DNA from: Myxocyprinus asiaticus | Lineage: Eukaryota > Chordata > Actinopteri > Cypriniformes > Catostomidae | Assembly: GCF_019703515.2 (NCBI RefSeq) | Contig: NC_059372.1 | Span: 23,670,931-23,734,930, forward strand | DNA: 64,000 nt | Direction of reading: 5' to 3' | Shown: positions 11,535-22,300 of the stretch, one piece after another | How positions within the stretch are numbered: position 1 is the first letter of the stretch | How the letters are laid out: the number at the start of each line of letters is the position of its first letter | Made by a program: the position numbers and the translations under genes | The notes under the pieces: generated by a model | Databases searched by the model: none | What the model was told of the DNA's origin: nothing | What the model saw: only the letters and a program-made list of their open reading frames with translations

Positions 11535-11760
11535 TCTCAGTTTAAAGTGCAGAGATAAGTAAGCCATTGAAAAGTTAATTTCACAGAAGTTTCCTGTAAA
11601 CACTGTGGCTCTGTGACGCTTTCTGTTTTATTCTGTTTGTTTGCGCGGCACGATATGGCAAAAGTGATATGATCAATGGCATGAGTTTGGGGGTGGGACT
11701 ATCTGTTTGTCCAACCAATGGAAGACCTGTTTGACAACAGTCATTAGCATTCTACAGAGC
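11535..11760. repeat. MITE family 3, partial copy
   Basis: It shares an ordered set of words with 13240-13507 and 52928-53266: agataagtaagccattgaaa, then a ctgttt/gttt region, then catgagtttgggggtgggac followed by caaccaatgg. The ends are not preserved here. Confidence 0.55.
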
Positions 11761-11955
11761 TCCTCCATGGCTACATAAAGAGAGTACTAGGCTATAATAA
11801 CAAATGAATGAACTCCTGACCCGTATGTTTTACACACAGAATTTAAGGCACTGTTTACACCTAGTATTAAGATGCGTTTGGGTGATCCAATCACATGTGG
11901 TCAGGCAAGACACATCGCTGTTTACACCTGGTCACTTAAATGCATCTCCTGTTAA

Positions 11956-12529
11956 AGGGATAGTTCACCCAAAAATGAAAAATCTCTCATCATTTAATCA
12001 CCCTCATCCCATCCCAGATGTGTATGACTTTCTTTCTTCTGCAGAACACAAATTAAGATTTTTAGAAGAAAATCTCAGCTCTGTTGGTCCACATAATGCA
12101 AGTGAATGGGTGCCAAAATTTTTACACTCCAAAAATCACATAAAGGCACCATAAAAGTAATCCATAAGACTCCTGTGCTTAAATCCATATCTTCAGAAGT
12201 GATATGATAGGTGTGGGTGAGAAACAGATCAATATTGAAGTCCATTTTTCCCTGCTCAGTAGTGGGCTTTTGCATGAATAATGTCTATCTCACCCACACC
12301 TATCAAATTGCTTCTGAAGACTTTGATTTAACCACTGAAGTTTTTTATTACTTTTATGCTGACTTGTGATTTTTGGAGCTTCAAAATATTGGCACCCTTT
12401 CACTTGCATTGCAAAGGCCTACAGAGCTGAAAAATTCTTCTAAAAATCTTAATTTGTGTTCTGCTGAAGAAAGAAAGTAATTCACATCCGGGATGGTATG
12501 AGGGTGAGTAAATGATGAGAACTATTCCT
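11956..12529. mobile_element. TTAA-type long-inverted-repeat MITE, family 1, complete
   Basis: This 574-bp element is bounded by TTAA at 11952-11955 and 12530-12533. The terminal sequence agggatagttcacccaaaaa at the left faces gatgagaactattcct at the right, and the arms pair over most of their length (for example tcttctgcagaacacaaatt against aatttgtgttctgctgaaga). There is no coding potential; the left-arm reading frame of about 116 codons is only the repeat translated. Confidence 0.85.
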
Positions 12530-12838
12530 TTAACACTTAGGATTTCGGATTTGGAGGGGAGTGTCTCTGATATCTTGACATCATACATCAATCACTGTCA
12601 TTGTGTTACTGCATGATAATAAACCGCGAAGAAGTCAGAAAAAACAAAGAGAGCAAAATTATCAGTTGTTTTAGTTCAGCTTCTGATATGTGTGCTAGTC
12701 ATCTGGCTCTCTACATGTTGATATTAGACACACTGAAGAAGATCTGTGAAGTTCTCGAGCTTATATATGTATCCACTTTATCAAATTTTCAGATCAGACG
12801 GTTCTTTCCTTTTAAAACAGCATGTAATTGGTAAAGTT

Positions 12839-13231
12839 TGAGAGGTGTGGGTAAGAAACAGATCAATATTTAAGTCCTTTTTACTATAAATCTCAACTTT
12901 CACTTTCACATTTTGAAAGTGAAAGTGGAGAGTTATGATAAAAAAGGACTTAAATATTTATCTGTTTCTCACCAACACATCATATCACTTCTGAAGACAT
13001 GAATTTAACCACTGAAGTCATATGGATTACTTTTATGTAGCCTTATGTTTTGGAGCTTCAAATGTCTGGTCACCATTCACTTGCATTGTATGGACCAACA
13101 GAGCTGTAATATTCTTCTAAAAATCTTTGTTTATGTTCAGCAGAAGAAAGAAAGTAAGTCACATCTGGGATGGCATGAGGGTGAGTAAATGATGAAAGAA
13201 TTTTAATTTTTGAGTGAACTATTCCTTTATT
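12839..13231. mobile_element. TTAA-type MITE, family 1, right-arm copy
   Basis: It starts inside the element centre (ggtgtgggtaagaaacagat) and runs to the right terminus (gagtgaactattccttta). A central hairpin is clear at about 12893-12950, where ctttcactttcacatt faces tgaaagtgaaagtgg. The left arm is missing. Confidence 0.75.
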
Positions 13232-13239
13232 ATGTAAAG

Positions 13240-13507
13240 GAACTATAAGTAAGCCATTTGTATTATTTTCTCAAAAACTGTAAACATGGTGTCTTTGTGG
13301 TGCTAAAAAAATTCCTCTGTTTGTTTTGAGCAACCTGTCCAACCCAACACAACAACATGGACTCAACCAATGGCGTGAGTTTGGGGTGGGACTATTGGTT
13401 TGTTTGATAATTGTCAGACAAGGGGTGTATTTGGACGGCTGTTAGAAAACAAGGTTTATTTTCGCAATTCCATTCAGTGGTGCAGAAATTACAAATTTCA
13501 GCTTTAA
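13240..13507. repeat. MITE family 3 copy
   Basis: It matches 52928-53266 in order: agtaagccatttgtatta, tgttttgagcaacctgtcca, caaccaatggcgtgagtttg, ggggtgtatttggacggctg, and the right end caaatttcagcttta. The next element (family 1) starts immediately at the shared TTAA. Confidence 0.65.
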
Positions 13508-13735
13508 AGGGATAGTTCATCCAAAAATGAAAACGACGTCATCATTTATGCACCCTCAAGCTGTTCCAAAGCTGTATGACCCGAATGCTAGCCTCAGCCA
13601 CCATTCAATTTCAATGTATGGAGAAAAAAAAATGCAATTAACATGTCCTATTGTGTTCCACATAAGTCATACAAGTCTGGAACAACATGAGGGTGATTGA
13701 ATGATGACAGAATTACTTTTGGGGTAAGTTATTTT
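13508..13735. mobile_element. TTAA-type MITE, family 1, short complete copy
   Basis: A 228-bp copy with TTAA at 13504-13507 and 13736-13739. The left arm is agggatagttcatccaaaaa, and the right arm contains ggaacaacatgagggtgatt, the complement of the aatcaccctcatgttgttcc word typical of the family. Confidence 0.8.
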
Positions 13736-13739
13736 TTAA

Positions 13740-14467
13740 ACATCATATATGATGTATTAATACTTTTCTTGTCTAGTGATAGTCAAAGGGCAATAAAGGT
13801 TACCTAAATAGTGCAAACAGAAGATCAATTACAAATCCTCCTTGCAAAGCAGTCAAATCTGAAACATGGCAGATCAAGTCACAGCATTTAAAATTTTAAT
13901 GTTTTCAAAGTAAAACATTCAAAGTTCCGAAGAGTTTATGTGTAATTCTAAATAATCTGATCCCAGATAGCAGTTAAACAAATTAAATGGAAAAAAAATT
14001 AAGTTAGGGTTTGATTCATCGCAGCATTAACAGATGATAAGGCAGCACAGTACACTGGATAACCCTTTCACTTTGTGAATGATAAGACATTCATCAGACG
14101 CAACCAGTGACAACCCTCCTTTACTTCATCTCCAAAATCAGCTTCCATGAGATTCTAATGCCCACAGAGAGAGGTACTATAAGTGCCCCAAACAACTAAG
14201 CCATTAGGTTTTTATCCCCTATGGCTCAGGCCCTCCTCAGTAATTTACCTGCATCCCTCAAACACCTCCAGCTTATCTGAAGTGTCTTCACTTTGCATGC
14301 GGCTGCCTTGGTAATCACCGGTAGCTAGGTTCAGTAGCTCAGTAAGCTTCTTACACCCTTCCCCTCCAGATTAACTGTTAGAGGTGGCAACAGACACGCA
14401 CAGTTTAGATAAAAACAGAGCACCTGTGTGGACAAATTCAGCAACCAGACAACCAATAGCCCGCTTG
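13740..14467. other. Non-coding intronic sequence with a candidate conserved block at 14080-14350
   Basis: No coding frame is seen. The part at 14080-14350 is unique and GC-richer (accagtgacaaccctccttt; tttatcccctatggctcagg; tgcatgcggctgccttggta) and could be regulatory. This is inference from composition only. Confidence 0.3.
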
Positions 14468-14491
14468 GTGCACACACACACACACACACAA
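14468..14491. repeat. (CA)n microsatellite
   Basis: About 11 ca dinucleotides in a row, starting after cttggtg. Confidence 0.9.
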
Positions 14492-15245
14492 TGCACAATG
14501 CTGATTTTTCTGTTAGAGGTGGGAGATGCTGTAGAGTGGTAATAAAGTGACATGAAAGTCCATATATCAGCTAATAATATTACTGATTAACTTAGGACAT
14601 GATCCCTGTCCGTGACTTTGCCCTGTCATACGCAAGCCAAAGAAACAGACCAAAAATGCCACAAAAATGCCCTCTAGTAAGGATTAATTTTTCAACAACT
14701 CCCAATTTCTTTCTGATCTTCATAGACACTGAATTAGATTTGTCGTCTACATGATCGATGAAGCATCCCTGGAAAAGTGAAAATAAGAAGCATGAGGCAT
14801 ATTTTGCTTGAACATCTACTACAGACAATCTATGACCTTACATTGCAGCCAAAACAAACAATTCCAAACATTTCACATTTCCTTGTACTTGGTCCTTATT
14901 TACTTTCCGAGAAACAACCGTGACAGCGCGAAACAGCAAGTCACTGTCTTTCTGAACAGCTTTAATATAATTCAGAGAAAAGCATCAAACCGCATAATTC
15001 ATATGCAGCAGGCAGTCATGCACTGCTTGACTTTCCATTGAGTAACTTTCACATGCTTTATATGTGTGACATTTTTAGCCTGCAAACTCTGTCATCCTGT
15101 AATGCACTGCATAGAGCATTTGAATAATCGACTTAAAGTGGCAGATTGATAAATAACAAATTATTGACATGTTTAAAATACACAAAATCAGTGCACACCA
15201 TCCATAATAATAAGTAATGTGGACCATACTGAATTGAACACTTAC
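14492..15245 (-). other. samd11: samd11 intron 2, proximal part
   Basis: This is the intron downstream (minus strand) of exon 2. It begins with the donor gtaagtg at 15245-15239. I searched its translations for the next expected samd11 exon and saw no match here or further left in the window, so the intron continues past the window edge. Confidence 0.6.
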
Positions 15246-15337
15246 CACAGGAGATGAAATTCTACAGCCAGGGCAGTCACAGATTGGAGGATGTACCTGT
15301 AAGATTCCTTTGGACATAAGCGTCTTTAGACTTTTCC
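15246..15337 (-). CDS. samd11: samd11 coding exon 2
   Basis: This 92-bp exon completes a Gly codon begun in exon 1 and encodes GKSLKTLMSKGILQ and then VHPPICDCPGCRISSPV (residues 153-183 of the predicted protein). It is bounded by a good acceptor (ctgtatttttag just upstream on the minus strand) and donor (gtg|gtaagt). It finishes the SAND-like region started in exon 1 and adds a CxC-PG-C cysteine cluster at residues 172-177. From memory, the short human SAMD11 form starts at the Met of MSKGILQ, which would be residue 160 here; an internal start in this exon is therefore possible. The phase after the exon is 0. Retention of both splice sites and an open frame argues for a functional exon. Confidence 0.88.
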
Positions 15338-16291
15338 CTAAAAATACAGAAATACAGCTTTTAAAACTCCTGGAGAATGTATGCACACATGCGAAAAGTA
15401 CCTTATAGAAGAATCTAATACCCTGACAAAAGACAGAAAGAGAAGAAAATGTCAAAATTCAAAGTTTTTCAAACGAGTCCTTCAGTAATGGACGTTCTTG
15501 CAGATTATCATCCAAAAAGTGCAATATGCGCCAAATACACCTCTTCAGTAATGACTACTTCCACAGCTCTACCGGTCATTCATACATCTGTCAAACTCAT
15601 CCGTCCACAACACGACACTCGGCGGGACAATATCGCCATGTCCAAAAAAAACAAAAACAAAAAAAAGACTTAAAAAATATCCTCTCATGCAAGTGACCAA
15701 AAGCGATACACAGAAACTACATCATTCTTTACTGGCACAGAGTTAACTGAGTACACGAGTCCAAAATGAGTCTGTTAACGAAAATAAACTGTCGTCAGAA
15801 AGGAGACTTGACACCCGCGAAAGTAAACTCAAGCAACCTTACAAAAACGGACCATGTAAACATTACAAAATAAATAAATAAATAAAAGCCGTTATTCACA
15901 TGATGTAACACGTTCGGAACTTGTGTTTTTACCTCAGAAATGTTACAAATAAAATCAAACCGTATCAACGGTTGATACTGTGCCGCTGTATCTACTCCAC
16001 TTCGTTACAAAAACAACTTTATGTTGACATATATTTCAGTTTGAGTGTTTTAAGGTAAGTTTTAGGTCGATACGTTTTTAGAATATCTAATATCGAGAAT
16101 ATTTAGAATGTGGCGTTCGACATTCAGGAAAAAGTGTTCGCTATATCTCGTTATCACTAAAGTAGTACCCCTTTTATTTACAAAACACTGTAAAGAACAA
16201 CGCAACAAATAAAAAATAGCATTCCATATCGTTCAAACATAATGTCCATTCATGACCAGTAAAGGCAGCACATGGTTTTGTCCCGACTTAC
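15338..16291 (-). other. samd11: samd11 intron 1
   Basis: A 954-bp intron with donor aaag|gtaagt at 16291 and acceptor tttttag at 15338 on the minus strand; it splits a Gly codon after its first base. No mobile element is recognised inside it, in contrast to the flanks. Confidence 0.85.
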
Positions 16292-16748
16292 CTTTGTGCC
16301 TTATGCTCCGTTTCCAGTCTTTAGCTGTCTCTCTTCCACTGACAAACTGGAACTCGTTTGGGGTGAGCCACTCACCCCGGTATTTGATGGAGGGCCCTTT
16401 GCTGCCCTGGCACAGTTTGTTAATGTACAATAGTGCTTTGTTTTCCCCGCATTCCACTTCGATACAAGGTTCCCCGTTGTCGAAAAACGGCTGAAAGTCC
16501 GGGATAGAGGAGAACCTCTCCAGCATGAAGTCGTCCGGGTGATGGTGAAGGTGCTGTTGATGCAGCGCGCTGTCCTGAAGCCCCAAGTACGCGCGGTGAT
16601 GATGGGCGAAAATATGGTCGTACGGCGGCGGATGAGGGGTCACCACGGGGATAGCAGTGGCATTTAAAGGGGCCAGATATTCGGGCTGGTTGAAGGCGGC
16701 TAATGCCATGTCTTCTCCATCCAGTCTCTCCTTTTTGATGGCAGGCAT
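16292..16748 (-). CDS. samd11: samd11 coding exon 1 (SAND-like, transcription regulator)
   Basis: This encodes residues 1-152 plus one base of the next codon. The predicted start at 16748 gives MPAIKKERLDGEDMALA, matching the N-terminus I recall for long vertebrate SAMD11 (MPA-KKE). An in-frame ATG 96 bases upstream at 16844 is possible but less likely. Features: a His-rich stretch (residues 49-70), LERFS at 77-81, then a SAND-like region from NGEPCIEVECGE (about 91-102) through GSKGPSIKYRGEWLTP (116-131) to KDWKRSIR (143-150); KDWK is the hallmark DNA-contact motif of SAND domains. SAMD11 is a nuclear Polycomb-associated/photoreceptor regulator with a C-terminal SAM domain; that part lies outside this window. 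The exon is intact, has typical codon use, and is GC-richer than its surroundings. Confidence 0.9.
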
Positions 16749-17005
16749 ATTACCCGAAGCGTAGCGCCGGTAACGAGTGATTAGCAGTTCATGCGTCCCA
16801 ACTTGTGTCCCTCTTTGCGGAGTTGGCGAGTTCAAGACTTCCACTCGCGCCGGTGTGCTTTGCGCGCGACTCCCACGTCGCTGGCTGACAGCAGAGCGCT
16901 TAAGTTCAGCGACAGATTGCCATTCACCACTTCACTGTTCTCCTCTCTGCACTACTCGCGTGACGGGTCTCGCCGCGCTCCTGCCCACCACATCTAATCG
17001 GACTA
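16749..17005 (-). promoter_or_regulatory. samd11: samd11 5' UTR and CpG-rich promoter region
   Basis: Upstream of the start codon the sequence becomes rich in cg dinucleotides (cgcgccggtgtgctttgcgc; cgcgtgacgggtctcgccgc), unlike its AT-rich surroundings. I see no clear TATA box. This fits a CpG-type vertebrate promoter; the transcription start and any upstream non-coding exon cannot be fixed from sequence alone. The open plus-strand frames here are composition artefacts. Confidence 0.5.
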
Positions 17006-17045
17006 ATACCTGACATCTCCAACAGATATTAACAGTGAACATGCT

Positions 17046-17396
17046 TTAACGATTACTGTCATTTTAGGGGGTTTTTCACATCGTCATAGCAAAGAAGTTG
17101 TAAAATTGGCTATAACGTTACAAAGAAAAGGTTAGTATGCGTTTTTATCACACTAAAATCACGTCAACTCACATACTGTTTACATTTTGTGTCTATACTT
17201 TTGAAATGGTGAGTATTTTACCGTTTACGGATTGGCCCCATTCACTTCCATTGTAAGTGCCTCACTATGACCCAGATTTGTGGTTTTTTTATTTTTTTTA
17301 AGAAAAATAAATGAAAAATGCATTTTTGCGGTAATAAATATTATGCCACAAATGCTGTCTATTGAGCTTAACTTGTATTGAACCCAAAATATTCCT
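17046..17396. mobile_element. TTAA-type MITE, family 2, right half
   Basis: It runs from cgattactgtcattttagg to the right terminus ccaaaatattcct, followed by TTAA at 17397-17400. It matches the right half of 9622-10220 (ccattcacttccattgtaag; atgccacaaatgctgtctat). It lies only about 300 bp upstream of the samd11 start codon, so it could contribute to the promoter flank. Confidence 0.75.
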
Positions 17397-17564
17397 TTAA
17401 ATGCATGGGTGTTTCACCAAACATTATTACATACCTGCATTATTACTGTTAAATTCATATTGAGCTACACATAACACATAAGCTGCACATATGCATTTTC
17501 TCAACTATGATTTATGGATGCGCATATTTATATCGCAACACTTTTACATATCTCCGGGCTTTTG

Positions 17565-18000
17565 GTATACACATTTTTTTATTTTATTTATTTTATTTTA
17601 TTTTGGCATTTATTTTTTTATTTATATTTTTTTTATTAATAATTATTTATTTTATTATTGTTACACTATTCAAGAGAAACTTTGAGGAATTGTAAAGAGG
17701 TATGGGCCATAACCCAAAACAGGACGAGGTAAAGGGGATGGAATGAGGTCCCTGGTCACTAAAGACTTGAGGAATTCATTTAAGGGTTAATCATTATTAT
17801 TATTTATTTATTTTTTGCATTGACAGGCATTGTTTTTAACAGCAAAAAATCAAAACAAATCTGCATATTGCCACTGTTGCCTTTAGCTTGATTGCTGGGG
17901 GTTGAAAGACAATATTTTCTGCAAAGCTGCTTTGGAATAGTATTTAATGTGAAAAGCACTATACAAATACATTTTAATTTAAAATATTTCTCTTCGGTTT
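17565..18000. other. Low-complexity T/A stretch and a retrotransposon-like tail
   Basis: Positions 17567-17660 are almost pure T and A; the hydrophobic reading frames there are artefacts. At about 17920-17975 the phrase gcaaagctgctttggaatag followed by gaaaagcactatacaaatac resembles the conserved 3' tail of fish LINE/SINE families. Nothing else is recognised. Confidence 0.5.
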
Positions 18001-19977
18001 TATATACATTCCAATAGTGGGTTTAAAACACATACACTGTCAACTTAATAAAAGTAAATATTTTCCTGATAATATTAAAAAAAACTATATATGCTTCATT
18101 TGCTGGGGTTAGCACAATGAAAATATAAAAGCTGATTATTTAATTTTGAAAACAACATGTCTTTATCATGCTTACTACTTATCTCATGCAGTATAAATGG
18201 GTCTTTATACATGGAATATATAGCTGGCTTTATATTTTAGGAAGGGTGTCCCTCGCAAGGGGACCATCAGATTTGGGGGTCCATGGCATCAAAAAGTTTG
18301 AAAACCCCTGCTCTACTCTCTCAAACAAAATCAACTTGAGATGTTATGCAATATAAAATGAATTGCTTTCTTAAGTCATGTCAGAAATTTATGTTATATG
18401 AAAGTTGTTATTTCTGTAAAACATCTATCTAAAAATAAAAATACAACATTAAAAAAAAGTTACATTTTACAGTTACAATATGTAATCTTTTACATATTAG
18501 AAACTAGTTAAAAACTAGTCGATAATGATTTGTATAATTTTAAAATATAATTTCTATCAACAAAATATAATTTCATATACTGCCTAAATATTTTTAGGCT
18601 AAGAATGTGATGATTATTGCTATTGTTGATAAACTTTGTCAACCTTTAAGAAAACAAGCAGAGCAAAGAAAGAAAGAATGAAAAAAGAAAGAAACTTGCA
18701 TACTAATCACAATAGACAGCTAAGTTTAGAGTGGAATCGTATGTTACTCAATTACGTTACCCAACTAACAATGCAGGTGTATGTGGCAATGTGTTTATCA
18801 TATCTATTTGACTTTACACTGATGTCTGAATACACCAAGACTTTCTATGCACTTTTAAAATCTAGAAATCAAAATCGCCCCCACAGAGACAAATCACAAG
18901 AAAACTGGAAACAATCTAAAGGTCAAAGGTTCTAAGAGACCTCAGGAGCTCCCTTAAACCCCAAGTGTGAGGATCCCCCATGGGGATACCCTGCCCCCTC
19001 ACACCTGCTCTCTTCTACTTTATAACCACCAGTGAGTCATGAGGGACTCAAAGTGCAGTATTTACGAAGGAGGGGTTCCCCTAAATTTACAAATGATAAC
19101 GTAGCATTCAGCCCACAGTTTGGCTTCAGGACGGCTTCCCCTGAACTTTCAGCACCCACATTATCGACAGTTCAGCAGAATAAGTCCTGTGGCATCCTCC
19201 TCTTGCTCATCAAAATGAAAGTGCCACCCACTCACACAGTGCATGTTATAGTTTCATCTTTCACAACATGGATTTTGAAGCTACTTCTGCTTTTTATTAT
19301 GTAAAGTTTGGGTCATCTGTTTCTTACATGGAAATAACTACATATCAAAATTCATAAAGTTGTCAATACAGTAAGATATCAATTATATTTATTAATCTGT
19401 AAGTAGTAGATGTGGTATGAAAAGCCTTACGGGAGCACAGAAGTGTAGTTATTAACATTATCACAATCATGAGATATTGGGGGTGTTGTCAACTTTACAC
19501 AGTATTCCAAAAAACAATTATGGTAATGTTATGGCAATGATAACTTAAGCAGGAGATGGTGGAGTTGACATGGTGGTTAGGAGCAGGTAAATGCAGGTAA
19601 ATGCAGGCCCAAAGAACTGATTTTCAATCTTCCTGGGGGTTAAGGACTGAAACCCATTTATGCATTTACAAGAAGAGAATATGATAAGGAAACTGTAAGT
19701 TGGAGAAGTATATACATTCGAGACAAGCAGTAAATGTGTAGATACTTTTATTTATTCATAATAGTTTTGGTTTCTGACCTATTCATTTACTGTAGCAATG
19801 TGCCAAAATTTCAGATAGCTGTATAGATAATAGATATTACAATAATGTAGTTCAAGCATTTCTTTACATCATACTGGCCTTCATCAAGTCGACCTTGGTG
19901 TCAAAGTTTTTAATACATTTTTAAGAGGCCTTTTATTGTTAGGCCTGTGAATCGATTAAAATACTTTAATTAATATC
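18001..19977. other. Non-coding stretch with a hAT-like fragment
   Basis: At 18238-18315 the sequence gggtccatggcatcaaaaag followed by tttgaaaacccctgctct resembles the end of a hAT-type repeat. The rest (AT-rich, frames of 62-99 codons without family features) contains nothing I can identify. A unique, slightly GC-richer part lies at 18940-19250. Confidence 0.35.
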
Positions 19978-20388
19978 ATCGAGCCACTCTGGGGAGATCT
20001 CAAACGTGCGGTTCATGCAAGACGACCAAAGACTTTGCATGACCTGGAGGCATTTTGCCAAGACAAATGGGCAGCTATACCACCTGCAAGAATTTAGGGC
20101 CTCATAGACAACTATTACAAAAGACTGCATGCTGTCATTGATGCTAAAGGGATACACAGTATTAAGAACTAAGGGTATGCAGACTTTTGAACAGGGGTCA
20201 TTTCATTTTTTTTCTTTGTTGCCATGTTTTGTTTTATGATTGTGCCATTCTGTTATAATCTACAGTTGAATATGAATCCCATAAGAAATAAAAAAAATGT
20301 GTTTTGCCTGCTCACTCATGTTTTCTTTAAAAATGGTACATATATTACCAATTCTCCAAGGGTATGCAAACTTTTGAGCACAACTGTA
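19978..20388 (+). pseudogene. Tc1-like transposase C-terminus and 3' end remnant
   Basis: Positions 19978-20172 read IEPLWGDLKRAVHARRPKTL, then HDLEAFCQDKWAAIPPARI, an in-frame stop, then GLIDNYYKRLHAVIDAKG, ending at TAA. The IE-LW-LK context carries the third acidic catalytic residue (E) of Tc1/mariner DDE transposases. About 216 bp of 3' flank follow, ending in gcaaacttttgagcacaact, which looks like a terminal repeat. The 5' part of the gene and the left end are missing. It is a dead fossil; the target TA at the right end is plausible but not proven. Confidence 0.8.
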
Positions 20389-20508
20389 ATTAAAAGTTTG
20401 GCAAATCTTCTGTGTTTTCTAGTGTAGTAATAGGATCAAATCGGCAGATAAAATTCCTATCAAACTTTACTGACAAGATAAACTTGTACATTGCCAATGC
20501 ATTATTAG
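20389..20508. other. Short spacer between Tc1 and hAT elements
   Basis: Ordinary AT-rich sequence; it ends with the 8-bp duplication attattag of the next element. Confidence 0.4.
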
Positions 20509-20869
20509 CAGTGTTGGGTATGTTACTAAAAAAATTACTTTACTTTTAAGTTACTTTCTTAAACACGTCACATACATTTTTGTTTTGTTTTTTTCTGCTA
20601 AACAAATTCAAAATAATTTATATTTTCTCCTTGGACATTGTCAGACACTTCAGCTGTCACAAAAACATATGAACATATGAATTCACATTTTAATTGTATA
20701 ACACATAAATAATATTTTTTATAGAAATATTTGTAACCCAAGTAGAAAGTCAGTAACTGTTATCTGATTACAAGAATTTAAAATATAATGCGTTACACTA
20801 CTTTTTGTGCCTAAAAGTAATTTGATTACAGTAACTAAATACTTTGTAATTCAATTACACCCAACACTG
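20509..20869. mobile_element. hAT-type MITE with 8-bp target duplication ATTATTAG
   Basis: This 361-bp element starts cagtgttgggtatgttact and ends acacccaacactg, complementary termini with the CA-G form usual in hAT elements. Perfect 8-bp duplications attattag lie at 20501-20508 and 20870-20877. Internal words such as gattacagtaactaaat and aagttactttctt are partly complementary. There is no coding capacity. Confidence 0.9.
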
Positions 20870-20877
20870 ATTATTAG

Positions 20878-21520
20878 ACATTATACATACAGATATAAAA
20901 CAAATTGAATGTTGAAGTTTAATTTGCTGAAGTTTAAAATCTCAAAACAATAATTTTCTCTGGCTGCCGTATTGTCTCTATCACGCACACGCTTGGTCTC
21001 TCTCACGCAGTTTCATTTTCTAACACTGGTTCAGATGACAGTGAGTGAGCGTTTTTAGATGATGCAAATGGATACAGCAGCTTGCCTGTATCTCTCCCAC
21101 ACCTGACTCACCACTTACGGGTGAAGTCTCCATTCTCCATACAGTAAATATGTTTCCATGTTTATTATGCCCAGGACATGCATCACCAGTAATGAATAAG
21201 CATGCACTGCTCCGCAAAATCAGTTTCTATGCTAGGATGTGCAGTCGTGTCAAGTGTGTACATCTGGAAATTTATATATGCCAATTTTAGCCACCAGAAA
21301 TGGGGAAAAACATTAGTGAAGCTTCAGGAAGTGAAAAAAACAAAACAAAAAGGATACTGCATTAATTATGTTAACACATTAAACAGTCAACTATTAATCA
21401 CAGAAATTATGAAACCCTAATCATAAGTAATAATTTCTTAAGTCATACAATGTGACCATGTTATGAATATTTATTTACCACTTAAATAAGGAATATGTGG
21501 GCTTGCAAAAAAAGTATATA
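20878..21520. other. Non-coding stretch
   Basis: No gene or repeat named. Short unique part at 20960-21200 (ctctatcacgcacacgcttg; cctgtatctctcccacacct). Confidence 0.35.
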
Positions 21521-21528
21521 CTTTACAT

Positions 21529-21709
21529 CAGTGGTTCTAAACCTTTTTGACCCCAAGGCCCCAATCACAATTAATTTTGTGATTACAGAAGTTTTAGTAA
21601 CTGTCCGTTAATGTGCTGGAGGCCTCTTGATTTAGATTTTTAGCATAACTTTTGAGTCATCTTGTGGCCCCCATGGAAGTTGTTGAGGCCCCCTGTTTGA
21701 GAAGCACTG
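21529..21709. mobile_element. hAT-type MITE with 8-bp target duplication CTTTACAT
   Basis: A 181-bp element with ends cagtggttctaaaccttttt and gtttgagaagcactg, bounded by perfect 8-bp copies ctttacat at 21521-21528 and 21710-21717. Size and duplication length are diagnostic of non-autonomous hAT elements. Confidence 0.9.
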
Positions 21710-21934
21710 CTTTACATATTTGTAAAATAACTACCAGCAATATGAGGCACTTGACAATTTGATCAACACACTAATGTAATTTGTAACGTTTGTGAAAATA
21801 TTTTAATTGCCATTTGGTTAAGTTTAAATAAATAAATAAATAAACATCAAAACATTTCTGTTGGTTTGCTTATTATTAAAAATCTTCAGTGTGTCATGTT
21901 AAAAATAAATTGTTTTCTCTATACTGTCTCAGTG

Positions 21935-22300
21935 TAGGTCGATGTCCACAGATCTGTCGTCTGTATAGAACCCCCTTGTAATACTCCCCGCCTCCGCGCC
22001 GTTGTTGGCAGCGGCCCCGGAGCCACAGCTCTGCCGGCGGGAGAGAGAGGTAATAAATAACCCGGGGAGAGGAGCGGAGACCGCCGGGCGGTGCACAGTC
22101 TGACCTGACAAATACTCACTGGAAAACCATCAGAGAGCGAGAGCCCACCCCTAATGCTTGGAGCCAGCCTTTCAGACATGAGCTGAAAAATATATAGGCC
22201 TGCCCATATGGGAAAAAAACGGCGTCTCTCTCTCCGCCGCCGTTCAACATTAAAACAGCCAAAAAAGGCAGCGAGTGTAATTAACTCCATAGTGAAAAGA
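21935..22300. promoter_or_regulatory. GC-rich unique island, candidate conserved element
   Basis: This is the most GC-rich non-exonic stretch in this part of the window (ccgcctccgcgccgttgttg; ccggggagaggagcggagac; tctctccgccgccgttcaac). It is about 5 kb upstream of the samd11 start, is not repetitive within the window, and ends abruptly into AT-rich sequence. The minus-strand frame of 128 codons (Arg/Pro/Ser-rich) looks like composition, not a protein. It could be a CpG island, enhancer or upstream non-coding exon; this is inference. Confidence 0.4.

Noticed and set aside
11804..12154. Plus-strand frame of 116 codons
   Set aside because: It is the left arm of a MITE translated.
1..14367. Further samd11 exons on the minus strand
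   Set aside because: I looked for the basic/Ser-rich segment expected after exon 2 and for a SAM domain, and found no match; the gene most likely continues beyond the left edge.
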